Part shown: one piece after another, positions 26,374 through 34,967 of the stretch
Layout: the number at the start of each line of letters is the position of its first letter
Position numbering within the stretch: the first letter of the stretch is position 1
Origin: Nitrospirota bacterium
GTDB taxonomy: Bacteria; Nitrospirota; Thermodesulfovibrionia; Thermodesulfovibrionales; JdFR-88
NCBI GenBank assembly: GCA_021789215.1
Contig: JAJYJS010000012.1
Span: 1-60,923 of the forward strand
Length of the DNA: 60,923 bases
Reading direction: 5' to 3'
Notes under the pieces: model-generated
Seen by the model: only the letters and a program-made list of their open reading frames with translations
Database searches by the model: none
Told to the model about the DNA's origin: nothing
Position numbers and translations under genes: made by a program

Positions 26374-29300
26374 ATGATAACACCAGGTATGAGGCATTTT
26401 TTCCGATTTCTCTTTTTGTTGCCGGGGACATCCGCCTTTTTTGTTTTTTTTGTTTTTTTCTTTTTTTTCGCCCTGTTTGCGGGAGAACAAAATTCCCGGG
26501 CCGTGGAGGGTGCCGCGGGCACATTGCCTGTATATAACCTTTCCGCATCGTTCGACCTGAAAAACAGCCTGGTCAGGGGTAAGGCCCTGATAGAGCTGAA
26601 GGACGCAGCGGAGAGGAGCATCCAGACAGGGAAAAATCTCCGCATATCCAAAATCACCCTCAACGGCAGCCCCTTTGAGCCCCGTATGGTGGAGGGGGGC
26701 TTCAAGGTGACGGGGCCCGGCACGCTTGAGATTGACTACGAAGGGGTGTTCAAGGGCGGAGGGGTGCAGAGCCTTGAGAACGTTGGCGTGGTCTCAACCG
26801 GGCTGATAAGCGAAAAGGCCATATCGCTTACGGGCAACTGGTATCCCATGCTCCGCGGGCTTGCATATTACCGGCTTTCGGCAACCGTTCCGGAGAATTT
26901 CACCGCCATATCAGAGGCGGACACCATCAGCGTTAAGACAACGCCTTCCGGACGGGAATTCTCGTTCAGTTTCCCCCATCCGATGGGCAGCGTGGACCTT
27001 GTAGCCGGCGATTACGCCGTGAGCACGGAAAACGTTGATGGCATAGAGGTGAGCACCTATTTCTTCAGGGAGGACCAGCCGCTGTCGGCCAGGTACATCG
27101 AATACACGAAAAAATACCTCCGGATGTACAGCGCGCTCCTCGTGCCGTATCCGTTCAAGAGGTTTTCCGTGGTGGAGAACGTCCTTGAAACGGGCTATTC
27201 GATGCCCACATTCACGCTCCTGGGTGAGGAGGTGCTGAGACTGCCCTTCATAGTGAAAACGTCCCTGGGGCACGAGATAGCTCACCAGTGGTTTGGCAAT
27301 TACGTTTACGCGGACTTTTCGAAAGGCAACTGGCTTGAGGCTGTAACGGTGTTCGTTGCCGATTACAGGTACAAGGAGCTTGAGGGCAAAGGGATGGAAT
27401 ACAGGAAAAACGTGCTCGTCAATTACCAGAGCTATGTCCACCCGGCAAACGAGTTCCCTCTCCGCGAGTTCAGGGAGAGGACGGATTTTGCCTCCGCCGC
27501 CGTAGGCTATGGCAAGGGGATGATGCTCTTTGAAATGCTCCGGGGGCTTGTGGGGGAGGAGGTCTTCTACAAATCCCTGCGGTCGCTTATCGAGGCAAAC
27601 CAGTTCAGGCGGGCCACATGGCAGGACATCGAAACAGCCTTCGAGCGGGAGTCCGGCAGGAAGCTGGGATGGTTCTTCAGCCAGTGGCTCGACCGCAAGG
27701 GGCTGCCCATGATAGATGTGCTCCATCCGCGCTCCCTGGTCCTTAAGGGCGCACCCGTTACCACGTTCGAGCTGACCCAGGACAGCGATGTCTACAGGTT
27801 CAGGCTGCCGGTAAGCATAAAGACCGCTGAGGGCGGGGCAGCAAAGACCGTTCTCAATGTTGACAAGGAAAGGCATACGTTCGAGCTGCCTTCGGAATCC
27901 GTCCCCACGGCGCTCGTTTTCGACCCGGATTACGAGCTTATGAGGGGCCTTTCCGAAGATGAATTCCCGCCCGTGATATCGAGGCTCCTTGGCGATGAGA
28001 AGAAAATCGTAACGTACCAGAAAAAAGACGGGGAGACGTACTCCGGCCTTATAGGCATATTCAAGTCCGAGGGGTTTGAGGCCAGGGAGCCGGAAGACCT
28101 TAAGGACAAGGATGTCCGCACCTCGTCTCTGCTTGTGCTTGGCTATGACAACCCAGTGCTGAAACGGCTCTTTGCGAATGTCCGGAAGCCCGGCGCGGGG
28201 TTTTCGATAACCGTCCTCAAAAATCCTCTGGACAGGACCCATGTCGTCGCCTGTGCCGCCGGAGACTCGAAAGAGGAAGTGGATGCCGCGGCCAGCAAGA
28301 TATTCAGGTATGGCAAATATAGTACACTCCGTTTCGAGATGGGCAGGAACGTGGAGAAGGAGACGGCAAAAAGCAGCGACGGGATGACGGTGAACATGTA
28401 CGAGCCTGTAATGGGCGTGCGGCCCAAACGCTCGCTGGCCCTGGGCGCTATAACGGATGATGTGAGCGGCAAGCCCATAATCTTTATTGGCGAGCGGCAT
28501 ACGAACTATGAAGACCACAAGGTCGAGCTGGATGTGATAATGAAGCTCCATAAGATGGGCAAAAAATTCGCGATAGGGATGGAGATGTTCCAGAAACCCT
28601 ATCAGCAGCCGATAAACGATTACATATCGGGGAAGATAGGGGAGAGGGAGTTCCTCAAAAAGACGGACTACTTCAACAAGTGGGGGTTCGACTACAACTA
28701 TTACAGGGAGATACTGGAGTTCGCAAGGGCAAAGGGCATCCCCGTCATAGCCCTGAACATAGACAGCAGGATAGTGAACAAGGTCGCAAAGGGCGGGCTG
28801 GATTCGCTTACGCCGGAGGAGATGAAGGAGATACCGCCGGACATGAACATGGCCGGCGAGGCATACAGGAAAAGACTTAAGGAGATATTCGAGAGCCATC
28901 CCGCAGGCGTGAGCTTCGCCAATTTCTACCAGTCGCAGATATTGTGGGACGAGACGATGGCGCATTCCGTTGCAAGCTATCTGAAGGAGCACCCGGACAC
29001 CCAGATGGTGGTGCTTGCCGGGGCGGAGCACATCATGTACGACTCCGGGATACCCTCAAGGACGTACAGGCTCACGGGGAAGCAGTATGCCACGCTTATC
29101 AACGGCGTGTATGATGCGGACATCGGCAGCTATGTCCTGTTCCCCCAGCCGGCGGAGCCTCCCTTCAGCGCGAAACTCGGCGTCGTCCTCAAGGACGCAA
29201 AAGAAGGCGCCGTTATAGAGAACTTCGCGCCTGAAAGCGTTGCCTTCAAGGCCGGGCTTGAAAAAGGGGACATCATAAAATCGGTTGGCGGCTGGAAGGT

Positions 29301-29427
29301 GGACTCGGTTGCCGATGTTAAAATAGCCATGTTCGACAAGGTGCCCGGACAGTCCGTGAAAGTCAGGGTTGCAAGGAAGCGGTTCATCTTCGGTTACAAG
29401 GAGATGGAGTTTGAGGTAAACCTGTAG
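26374..29427 (+). CDS. Multidomain envelope protein: M1-peptidase-like, ChaN/TIKI-like and PDZ domains
   Basis: About 1017 residues. A signal anchor very rich in Phe (around residues 15-38) is followed by an M1 (aminopeptidase N-like) region with HEIAHQWFGN (His300, Glu301, His304). The third zinc ligand is normally Glu in WLNEG; here the sequence is WLEAV, so that Glu is shifted by one residue and activity is doubtful. Residues about 680-935 form a ChaN/TIKI-like domain (IFIGERHTNYEDH, MEMFQ, VLAGAEHIMYDSGIPSRTY). A PDZ domain (about 945-1017) ends the protein. ChaN-type domains bind haem or act as metalloproteases. The ATG at 26374 follows GGAG; GTG at 26335 is an upstream alternative. No operon partner is obvious. 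Confidence 0.82.
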   Translation: MITPGMRHFFRFLFLLPGTSAFFVFFVFFFFFALFAGEQNSRAVEGAAGTLPVYNLSASFDLKNSLVRGKALIELKDAAERSIQTGKNLRISKITLNGSPFEPRMVEGGFKVTGPGTLEIDYEGVFKGGGVQSLENVGVVSTGLISEKAISLTGNWYPMLRGLAYYRLSATVPENFTAISEADTISVKTTPSGREFSFSFPHPMGSVDLVAGDYAVSTENVDGIEVSTYFFREDQPLSARYIEYTKKYLRMYSALLVPYPFKRFSVVENVLETGYSMPTFTLLGEEVLRLPFIVKTSLGHEIAHQWFGNYVYADFSKGNWLEAVTVFVADYRYKELEGKGMEYRKNVLVNYQSYVHPANEFPLREFRERTDFASAAVGYGKGMMLFEMLRGLVGEEVFYKSLRSLIEANQFRRATWQDIETAFERESGRKLGWFFSQWLDRKGLPMIDVLHPRSLVLKGAPVTTFELTQDSDVYRFRLPVSIKTAEGGAAKTVLNVDKERHTFELPSESVPTALVFDPDYELMRGLSEDEFPPVISRLLGDEKKIVTYQKKDGETYSGLIGIFKSEGFEAREPEDLKDKDVRTSSLLVLGYDNPVLKRLFANVRKPGAGFSITVLKNPLDRTHVVACAAGDSKEEVDAAASKIFRYGKYSTLRFEMGRNVEKETAKSSDGMTVNMYEPVMGVRPKRSLALGAITDDVSGKPIIFIGERHTNYEDHKVELDVIMKLHKMGKKFAIGMEMFQKPYQQPINDYISGKIGEREFLKKTDYFNKWGFDYNYYREILEFARAKGIPVIALNIDSRIVNKVAKGGLDSLTPEEMKEIPPDMNMAGEAYRKRLKEIFESHPAGVSFANFYQSQILWDETMAHSVASYLKEHPDTQMVVLAGAEHIMYDSGIPSRTYRLTGKQYATLINGVYDADIGSYVLFPQPAEPPFSAKLGVVLKDAKEGAVIENFAPESVAFKAGLEKGDIIKSVGGWKVDSVADVKIAMFDKVPGQSVKVRVARKRFIFGYKEMEFEVNL

Positions 29428-29469
29428 GTGAAAAGGGACGATATATAGAGCGGGAGAGTTTTTTTTTCC

Positions 29470-30813
29470 ATGGAAACGCTTCAGCACATAATGGGCCGCA
29501 TTGAGGAGAAAAAGAGCGATTACGAGGCCTACAACTTCACGCGGCTTGAGGACAATGCGCTCACGGCATTCTTCGACCTGGCGCAGGAGTTCGACACGAT
29601 TGAAGACCTCTACAAGCTGTGCGTGGCCGTCCCCAAGAGCTTTTTCGGCCTGGAGGCAAGGCTCTATCTCATATCGCCAAGGATAAACGAGCTTGTGCTC
29701 ATGGCCAAGACGGAGAACCCGGAGGTCGGCATGCACACGCCCCCTCCGCCCGGCATCCGTCCGGACAAGGCGCCCTATTATACCGGCGGCAGCCTCGTGC
29801 TCACCATCCGGGGCAAAAAGATCCTCATGGAGCAGCTCCCGTTCAAGACCGTCGATAACGCCCTGGGTATCCTTGAGGTCTATCCGGTCAGGGAACTGAG
29901 CGAGCACAACAAGCTCTTTTTCGAGAAGTACGCCAACCGCATCGGCTTCAACCTGCATAACCGCTACATAATCGAAAAGAACATAGAGCACCTGAGGTTC
30001 ATCCGCTCCCTCGTCGCCGATATCGAGCACAACATCATAGTGCCTAACATGATTTACAGGCTCTTCCTGCGCAACCTGAAGGGGAAGATATCGAAGAACG
30101 TGGAGATAGAAAAGATGCTTAACGAGCTGCTTTCCGACGAGAGGCTGAGGCCCCCGGGCGTGGAAGACGTGCTGGCCGAGATGGCCGACGTGAACAGGGG
30201 GCTTGTGGGCGAGTTCGAGAACATAAACAGGCATTACAGGAACATGAGCCTGTTCCTTGAGACCCTCTTCAGGAGGGACCACTTCGACAAGGGCCACCTT
30301 ACGCTCCGCACAAAGCCCTGCAATATGTTCAGGGACGTCGTCCATCCCCAGTTGGAGCGCTACGCAGACCGCTTCAGGGCGATGGGCATCGAGATAGACG
30401 ACAGGCTGAGCGGAATACCCGATGAGGAGGTCATAACGGTCGTTGACGTTGGGCTTATGGCCCAGGTCTATGCAAACCTCTTCTCCAATGCGCTGAAGTA
30501 TACCCGCGAGGTGACTACCTATTCCGGCGAGAAGAAAAAATACATGTCGTATGGGCGTGAGGTGATAAAGGACTTCTTCGGCCCCGGCAAGGACGGGATA
30601 AAATACAACGTCTTCAGCACAGGCCCGCATATAAAACGGGAGGAGCGCCAAAAGGTCTTCGAGGACGAATACCGCGGAGAGAACGCCGCCAATATCCCCG
30701 GCACCGGCCACGGGCTTGCATTCATAAAATACGTAATTGAACTGCACGGCGGCATCGCCGGCTACGAGCCCACCCAGTACGGGAACAATTTTTATTTCAT
30801 ACTGCCCAGATAG
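29470..30813 (+). CDS. GAF-domain histidine kinase with atypical H- and G1-boxes
   Basis: A 447-residue soluble protein. Residues about 30-165 look like a GAF sensor (FDTIEDLYKLCVAVPKSFFGLEARLYLIS). The dimerisation region has ADIEHNIIVPNM, which keeps a His and the Pro of the H-box but not the usual HE.xNP form. The ATPase domain has a clear N-box (NLFSNALKYT) and G2-box (GTGHGLAFIKYVIELHGG). The G1 Asp of DxGxG is replaced (VFSTGPHI), and a linker is inserted before it. It may bind ATP weakly or act as a signalling scaffold. It starts 43 bases after the M1/ChaN gene on the same strand; no partner regulator adjoins. Confidence 0.8.
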   Translation: METLQHIMGRIEEKKSDYEAYNFTRLEDNALTAFFDLAQEFDTIEDLYKLCVAVPKSFFGLEARLYLISPRINELVLMAKTENPEVGMHTPPPPGIRPDKAPYYTGGSLVLTIRGKKILMEQLPFKTVDNALGILEVYPVRELSEHNKLFFEKYANRIGFNLHNRYIIEKNIEHLRFIRSLVADIEHNIIVPNMIYRLFLRNLKGKISKNVEIEKMLNELLSDERLRPPGVEDVLAEMADVNRGLVGEFENINRHYRNMSLFLETLFRRDHFDKGHLTLRTKPCNMFRDVVHPQLERYADRFRAMGIEIDDRLSGIPDEEVITVVDVGLMAQVYANLFSNALKYTREVTTYSGEKKKYMSYGREVIKDFFGPGKDGIKYNVFSTGPHIKREERQKVFEDEYRGENAANIPGTGHGLAFIKYVIELHGGIAGYEPTQYGNNFYFILPR

Positions 30814-30867
30814 ATTCAGGTTGAGGGGTGTTTTATATAGGGGCTGCGCCCCTGTGACCCCGGGACC

Positions 30868-30902
30868 AAAAAAAGAAGGCCGCCGGAAACCCGGCGGCCT
30901 TC
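30868..30902 (-). terminator. Rho-independent terminator of the DHA2 exporter gene
   Basis: A 12-bp stem, AAGGCCGCCGGG with CCGGCGGCCTT and a short loop, is followed on the minus strand by CTTTTTTTGG. Clear intrinsic terminator. A smaller stem, AGGGGC-TGC-GCCCCT, near 30838-30852 may end the convergent gene. Confidence 0.9.
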
Positions 30903-30934
30903 CTGACTTCAGTTAAAAAACCGGTAACAGACCG

Positions 30935-32431
30935 CTATTCGGCCAAAAACTCCTTTGCCGCTTCGGAGTCGAGGGCCGCATCTTTCTTGGCTACGGAAAG
31001 TATCGCCGAGATGACGTTTATGGCCAGAAGCACCACTATGACCACCACGAAGCCGCTCATGAAAGCACTGTCCCTGACGGTGACGGGTATGTTTGAGGCA
31101 TGGCTTGCGTAACCCTTTTCATTCAGGTACTGGTTCTTCAGCGTGCTGAAGATGAGGCCGGAGATGTCCACGCCGAAGATAAGGCCCAGAGACCTCATCA
31201 TGTTGAGAACGCCGCCCGCGACGCCCAGCTTCTCCTTGGGCGCAGAGCCCATGATGGCGCTGTTGTTGGGCGGGGTGAACATGCCCATTCCGATGCCGAG
31301 CACTACGAGCTCGGAGACCAGCAGGACAAGGCTGGAATGTTGTCCTGCAAACATCATGAAGAACATGGAGACCGCGCACACGAACATGCCCGAGGCGGTC
31401 ATTACCCTTGAGCCGTACTTGTCCGAAATGGAGCCCGAAAACGGGGCGACAATCGCCATCGCAAGCGGTATCGGCGTCAGAAGACTGCCCGTAAGCGCGA
31501 CCCCAAGCCCCATCACCTGCTCCAGATAGAAGGGCATGAGGAAGAGCACCGCAAAAAGCACATAGTAGGACAGCATGCCTGTCAGGTTGCCCACGGCAAA
31601 GGAATAGCTCTTGAAGAGCTTCAGGTCTATCATCGGGTACTGGACTTTAAGCTCGGTAAGGACGAAGGCGGGCAGGAGTATTGCCGCCAGAATGAAGTAA
31701 GTGAGGATGAGCGGGGACGTCCAGCCCTCTTTTGCGCCCTCGTTGAGCGCCAGCACAAGGCAGGCCAGGCCCGAGGCGAACGTAAGCACGCCGAAGTAAT
31801 CTATCTTCTCCTTCTTTGCGCTCTTCTCGCTCTTGGGGAGGATGAGCAGGGCGAAAGCGATGCCGATTATGCCTATGGGAAGGTTTACATAAAATATCGC
31901 ACGCCAGCCCACGGCCGCTATGAGGATGCCGCCCACAAACGGGCCGACGGACATGGAGACCGCCTGCACCGCGCCCTGTATGCCTATGGCCTTGCCCCTT
32001 TCGCTTGAGGGGAACGCCTGGGTGATTATCGCAACCGAGTTGGCCTGCAAAAGGCCCGCTCCGACCGCCTGTATGACACGCGCGCCTATAAGGAAGGCGG
32101 CCGAAGGCGCCATTCCGCAAAGCACGGAACCGGCCGTGAAGACCGCAAAACCCGTCGTATAGAGTTTCGTCCTCCCGAACATGTCGGCAAGCCTGCCGAA
32201 CAGTGGAAGGAATATCGTAAGGGTAAGCATGTAGGCCATCGCCACCCACTCGATAAGCGCCATCGACACGCCAAACTCGTCCTTCAATGTCGGCATGGCC
32301 ACGTTGACAATGCTCACGTCGAGGGCCGACATGGTCGCTCCTACCAGGACCGTGGTAAGAATGAACCATTTCCAGCTAGGCCGCGATGAAAAGAACGGAT
32401 GCGGCAAAGTAAGACCCTTGCCCTTGCTCAC
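30935..32431 (-). CDS. MFS drug exporter, DHA2 (14-TM, EmrB/QacA-like)
   Basis: A 498-residue major-facilitator protein with 14 hydrophobic helices. The first helix carries the DHA2 motif LDVSIVNVAMPTL. The A-motif is GRLADMFGRTKLY, and motif C is seen around AVQAVSMSVGPFVGGILIAAVGWRAIFYVNLPIG. It would export drugs or other hydrophobic compounds in exchange for protons. The GTG at 32431 stands ten bases after AGGAGG; the TTG at 32440 is too close to it. A terminator follows at 30868-30902. No adaptor of the EmrA type is adjacent. Confidence 0.92.
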   Translation of the reverse strand: MSKGKGLTLPHPFFSSRPSWKWFILTTVLVGATMSALDVSIVNVAMPTLKDEFGVSMALIEWVAMAYMLTLTIFLPLFGRLADMFGRTKLYTTGFAVFTAGSVLCGMAPSAAFLIGARVIQAVGAGLLQANSVAIITQAFPSSERGKAIGIQGAVQAVSMSVGPFVGGILIAAVGWRAIFYVNLPIGIIGIAFALLILPKSEKSAKKEKIDYFGVLTFASGLACLVLALNEGAKEGWTSPLILTYFILAAILLPAFVLTELKVQYPMIDLKLFKSYSFAVGNLTGMLSYYVLFAVLFLMPFYLEQVMGLGVALTGSLLTPIPLAMAIVAPFSGSISDKYGSRVMTASGMFVCAVSMFFMMFAGQHSSLVLLVSELVVLGIGMGMFTPPNNSAIMGSAPKEKLGVAGGVLNMMRSLGLIFGVDISGLIFSTLKNQYLNEKGYASHASNIPVTVRDSAFMSGFVVVIVVLLAINVISAILSVAKKDAALDSEAAKEFLAE

Positions 32432-32574
32432 TTTGAACAAACCTCCTCTTTCATTAGGATTTCTCTTGAAATAATTCTACTCAAATCTGCTCCCTCCACC
32501 TCTCATTGCTTGTTTGAACGTAACTCAGGCCCTCAATGCCTTTCGCAAGAGCGCCAATTTTACTCCAAGTTGTT

Positions 32575-32690
32575 TACGGAATTGCTGAGTTTCGAAAATC
32601 TACGGGAGAACCGTCGAAATCTTCAGTATCCACCGCTTGCTTCGCTAAATCCTGGACTGCTATTTTTCCTTGCATTTTGAACATCCGCCC
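32575..32690 (-). pseudogene. Possible remnant of a small gene in an A+T-rich gap
   Basis: On the minus strand a short frame begins MFKMQGKIAVQDLAKQAVDT and ends after FRNSAIP. A one-base shift at a TTTT run near VDF would continue it as FETQQFRKQLGVKLALLRKA before a stop. The region 32440-32830 is clearly richer in A+T than its neighbours, which suggests foreign or decaying DNA. I do not recognise the product, and the call is weak. Confidence 0.25.
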
Positions 32691-32826
32691 ACCCCCAGGC
32701 GGTGCCCCTCCGCTTGATTCTATTTTAAAAAAAACGGCCTGAAATATACAAATTAAAATTTTAATTGTCCGCATTTAAACAATTTATGCGTTCAATTTAG
32801 CGCTTTTCCGGGTTTTACCTTCCCCG

Positions 32827-32859
32827 CTTATTATTGCTTATTATTGTGCTTATTATTGT
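32827..32859. repeat. Short tandem repeat (CTTATTATTG x3)
   Basis: Three direct copies of CTTATTATTG, the last two separated by TG, just upstream of the promoter of the small membrane protein. Copy number could vary between strains. Confidence 0.6.
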
Positions 32860-32887
32860 TGACTTCGGCTTCCCCCGGCTGTAAACT
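32859..32887 (+). promoter_or_regulatory. Sigma-70 promoter of the small membrane protein gene
   Basis: TTGACT (32859-32864), a 17-base spacer, and TAAACT (32882-32887), ending 33 bases before the start codon. Confidence 0.6.
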
Positions 32888-32920
32888 ATGTATGGGTGAT
32901 TTGGCGTTCAAGGAGGGGGC

Positions 32921-33160
32921 ATGAGTGTAAAAGGCAGCACTGGCAGTGCGTTTAACAGCGTGTTTGCCGGGTTGACGCTGGGCCTTGTAGCCCAGGTGGT
33001 CCTTGCCTTCGATATGCCCTTTGCGGCGGCCATCATTTCCGACATGATGGATGTCTCCTTTGCTGTTTTTTACTCGTTTGCCGATATGTTCATGCCTCTT
33101 TTCGGCTTCATTACGGATATCTTTTCCAACCTGGACTCCTTTGTCGGCCTCTGGTTTTAG
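32921..33160 (+). CDS. Small hydrophobic membrane protein, unknown function
   Basis: A 79-residue protein. Apart from the first ten residues it is almost entirely hydrophobic, with two or three possible helices (VFAGLTLGLVAQVVLAF, FAAAIISDMMDVSFAVFYSF, MPLFGFITDIF). AGGAGGGGG lies just before the ATG, and a good sigma-70 promoter stands upstream, so it is likely expressed. It lies 130 bases before the MshEN-DUF202 genes on the same strand and might belong to that cluster. I do not recognise the family. Confidence 0.65.
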   Translation: MSVKGSTGSAFNSVFAGLTLGLVAQVVLAFDMPFAAAIISDMMDVSFAVFYSFADMFMPLFGFITDIFSNLDSFVGLWF

Positions 33161-33293
33161 CGGAGCGGCACAACCCCTGCGAGCCATTTAAAACACCGGG
33201 AACCGCGCCCCAGGCGGTTTAAGGGCTGATTTTTTTTGAAAAAACCGGGATGAAAATTTTATAATGAATATAAGTTCCCTCAGGGAGGGGGGA

Positions 33294-34967
33294 GTGACTG
33301 GACAACCCGCAAAAAGGAATTTGCCGGATATCGGCCGGTACGGAAGGCTCGTAACCAGGGGGATACTGACCCCTGCCGGGCTCGCGGAAGTATTGCGCGA
33401 ATCGGAGGAGCAAGGCGTTTTCCCCGAACAGCTTCTCCTTAAAAGGGGCGTCAGGAAGCACGAACTCCTCTTTTCCATCTCGGAATACTACAACCTGCCT
33501 TTTGTGGAATATGACGAAGGCGTGGTCTCGTCCCAGAAGATACTGAGGCCCATTAAATTCGAAAAATTGAAGGCGGCCCTGTGGTTCCCGCTCGCCGTCT
33601 ACGAAAACCGGGCAGAAGTCATCGCGTACCGTCCGGAGGACCCCGGAACCGTCCAGGACATAAAAAACACCCTTGGCGTAAGCCGGATAGATTTCCTTGT
33701 GGCTCTGCCGCAGGACCTGGTGCGCATAATAGAGAACAATTACGACCTCAATCCGGGCTTCCCGTTTGCGGGCGGCAGGACGCCGCTTGCGAAGGTGAGG
33801 ACTTATCTTTCGATGAGGCGTTCTCTCTATGCGCAGGACAGGACACTGCTTGCAAAGGGCAGGACGGGCCTTGCGTTCATCAGGACGGGCGTGTCTTTTC
33901 TCACCATCTCGCTCCTTTTTCTAAGGATATTCGGAGCAGGCAAATGGCTTTTCTTCGAGACGCCCCTGCTCATCGCGGGCATTTATATGGTATATGACGG
34001 GCTCAAATGGTATCTTCCGACAAGGAAGGTGGGCAAGAGAGAGGTTGAGTGCATAAACTCTGAGCCTACCCAGGGCACAAGCGCCCTGGAGGCGTATAAT
34101 GAGTGCGCGTTTCCCAGGTTCAGACGCAGCGAGACCGTGGAAGGGGCCGCGGAGCTGAGGGCCGGATGGGACAAGCTCTCGCCGGTCATGAGGCGAAGGT
34201 TTCTCGCCTGCGACCGGTCCGACCTTGCCGCAGACCGCACAGACCTGGCGTCCCACAGGACGCTCCTGGCAAAAGCCCGCACCGGCCTTGCGTTCACGCG
34301 CACTGGCGTGGCCTTCATCGGGCTTGGGACAGCGCTCATCAGGTATTTTCATCCAAGCACATGGACGATGCTGGACGCCTCTTTGATAACCGTGGGCCTC
34401 CTTATGTCCATCGAGGGGTTCCACTGGTATTTCGGGGGCCGTCCCGGCGGCACAGAGGGGCTCAGGTCCGCCCTCAAGGCTGAACTCATGGACCATATCT
34501 GGAATTCGATAATCCCGCCCAGGCACAGGCGGAGCGGGCCAAAAAAGGACGAAAGGCTCTGCCCCGTCCACCCTTCCCATATGCCCGGCATCTGGGCCAC
34601 TACGGGGCACGCCACCGAGAGGACCCTGCTATGCGAAAGGCGGAGCGCGATGGCGAAGCTCCGCACCGTCATGGCCAGGGCGCGCACGGGCATGTCCTTC
34701 ATAAGGACAGGCACCAGTGTTTCGGCCGTGGGCGCGGGCCTTCTGGTATATTTCGGCACCGGCTCCCTGTGGTGGACGGTCTTTGATATTGTGCTGATAA
34801 TAGCCGGAGCGGGGTTCATGGCGGACGGGTTCCTGTGGAAGGTGCCGGCCGAGCAGCTGAGGATGCAGTTCCCATACTGTTTCGGGGACTTCGATATAGT
34901 GATACCGGACTACGGCAGGCCCGCCTGCACATGGAGGAAAGCTGTTTTCAACCATGAAGACATCTGA
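33294..34967 (+). CDS. MshEN-like domain fused to three DUF202 membrane modules
   Basis: About 557 residues. Residues 10-75 resemble the MshEN/GspE N-terminal fold (RLVTRGILTPAGLAEVLRES ... YYNLPFVEYDE), but the first Arg, the Gly of RLG and the Gln of the c-di-GMP motif are missing. A second soluble segment follows to about 160. Then come three DUF202 modules. Each starts with a run of R-T-x-L-A-x-x heptads (Arg 162, 169, 176, 183, 190, 197; Arg 301, 308, 315, 322, 329, 336; Arg 443, 450, 457, 464, 471) and leads into RTGLAFIRTG and three membrane helices. The GTG at 33294 follows GGGAGGGGGG and is preferred; ATG 33264 is also in frame. Overlaps the next, related gene by 14 bases. DUF202 is also the VTC membrane fold; the function here is unknown. 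Confidence 0.85.
   Translation: MTGQPAKRNLPDIGRYGRLVTRGILTPAGLAEVLRESEEQGVFPEQLLLKRGVRKHELLFSISEYYNLPFVEYDEGVVSSQKILRPIKFEKLKAALWFPLAVYENRAEVIAYRPEDPGTVQDIKNTLGVSRIDFLVALPQDLVRIIENNYDLNPGFPFAGGRTPLAKVRTYLSMRRSLYAQDRTLLAKGRTGLAFIRTGVSFLTISLLFLRIFGAGKWLFFETPLLIAGIYMVYDGLKWYLPTRKVGKREVECINSEPTQGTSALEAYNECAFPRFRRSETVEGAAELRAGWDKLSPVMRRRFLACDRSDLAADRTDLASHRTLLAKARTGLAFTRTGVAFIGLGTALIRYFHPSTWTMLDASLITVGLLMSIEGFHWYFGGRPGGTEGLRSALKAELMDHIWNSIIPPRHRRSGPKKDERLCPVHPSHMPGIWATTGHATERTLLCERRSAMAKLRTVMARARTGMSFIRTGTSVSAVGAGLLVYFGTGSLWWTVFDIVLIIAGAGFMADGFLWKVPAEQLRMQFPYCFGDFDIVIPDYGRPACTWRKAVFNHEDI

Noticed and set aside
26911-29031. A 706-codon minus-strand open frame opposite the M1/ChaN gene
   Set aside because: The plus-strand product has clear domains; the minus-strand product shows none and is His/Leu-rich as expected of a shadow.
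29056-30747. A 563-codon minus-strand open frame opposite the GAF kinase gene
   Set aside because: It spans the gap between two genes and has no known motifs; the plus-strand kinase is clear.
34100-34720. The R-T-x-L-A heptads as a DNA-level tandem repeat or a CRISPR-like array
   Set aside because: The repeat is at protein level; codons differ between units, and the periodic units are only 21 bases without spacers.
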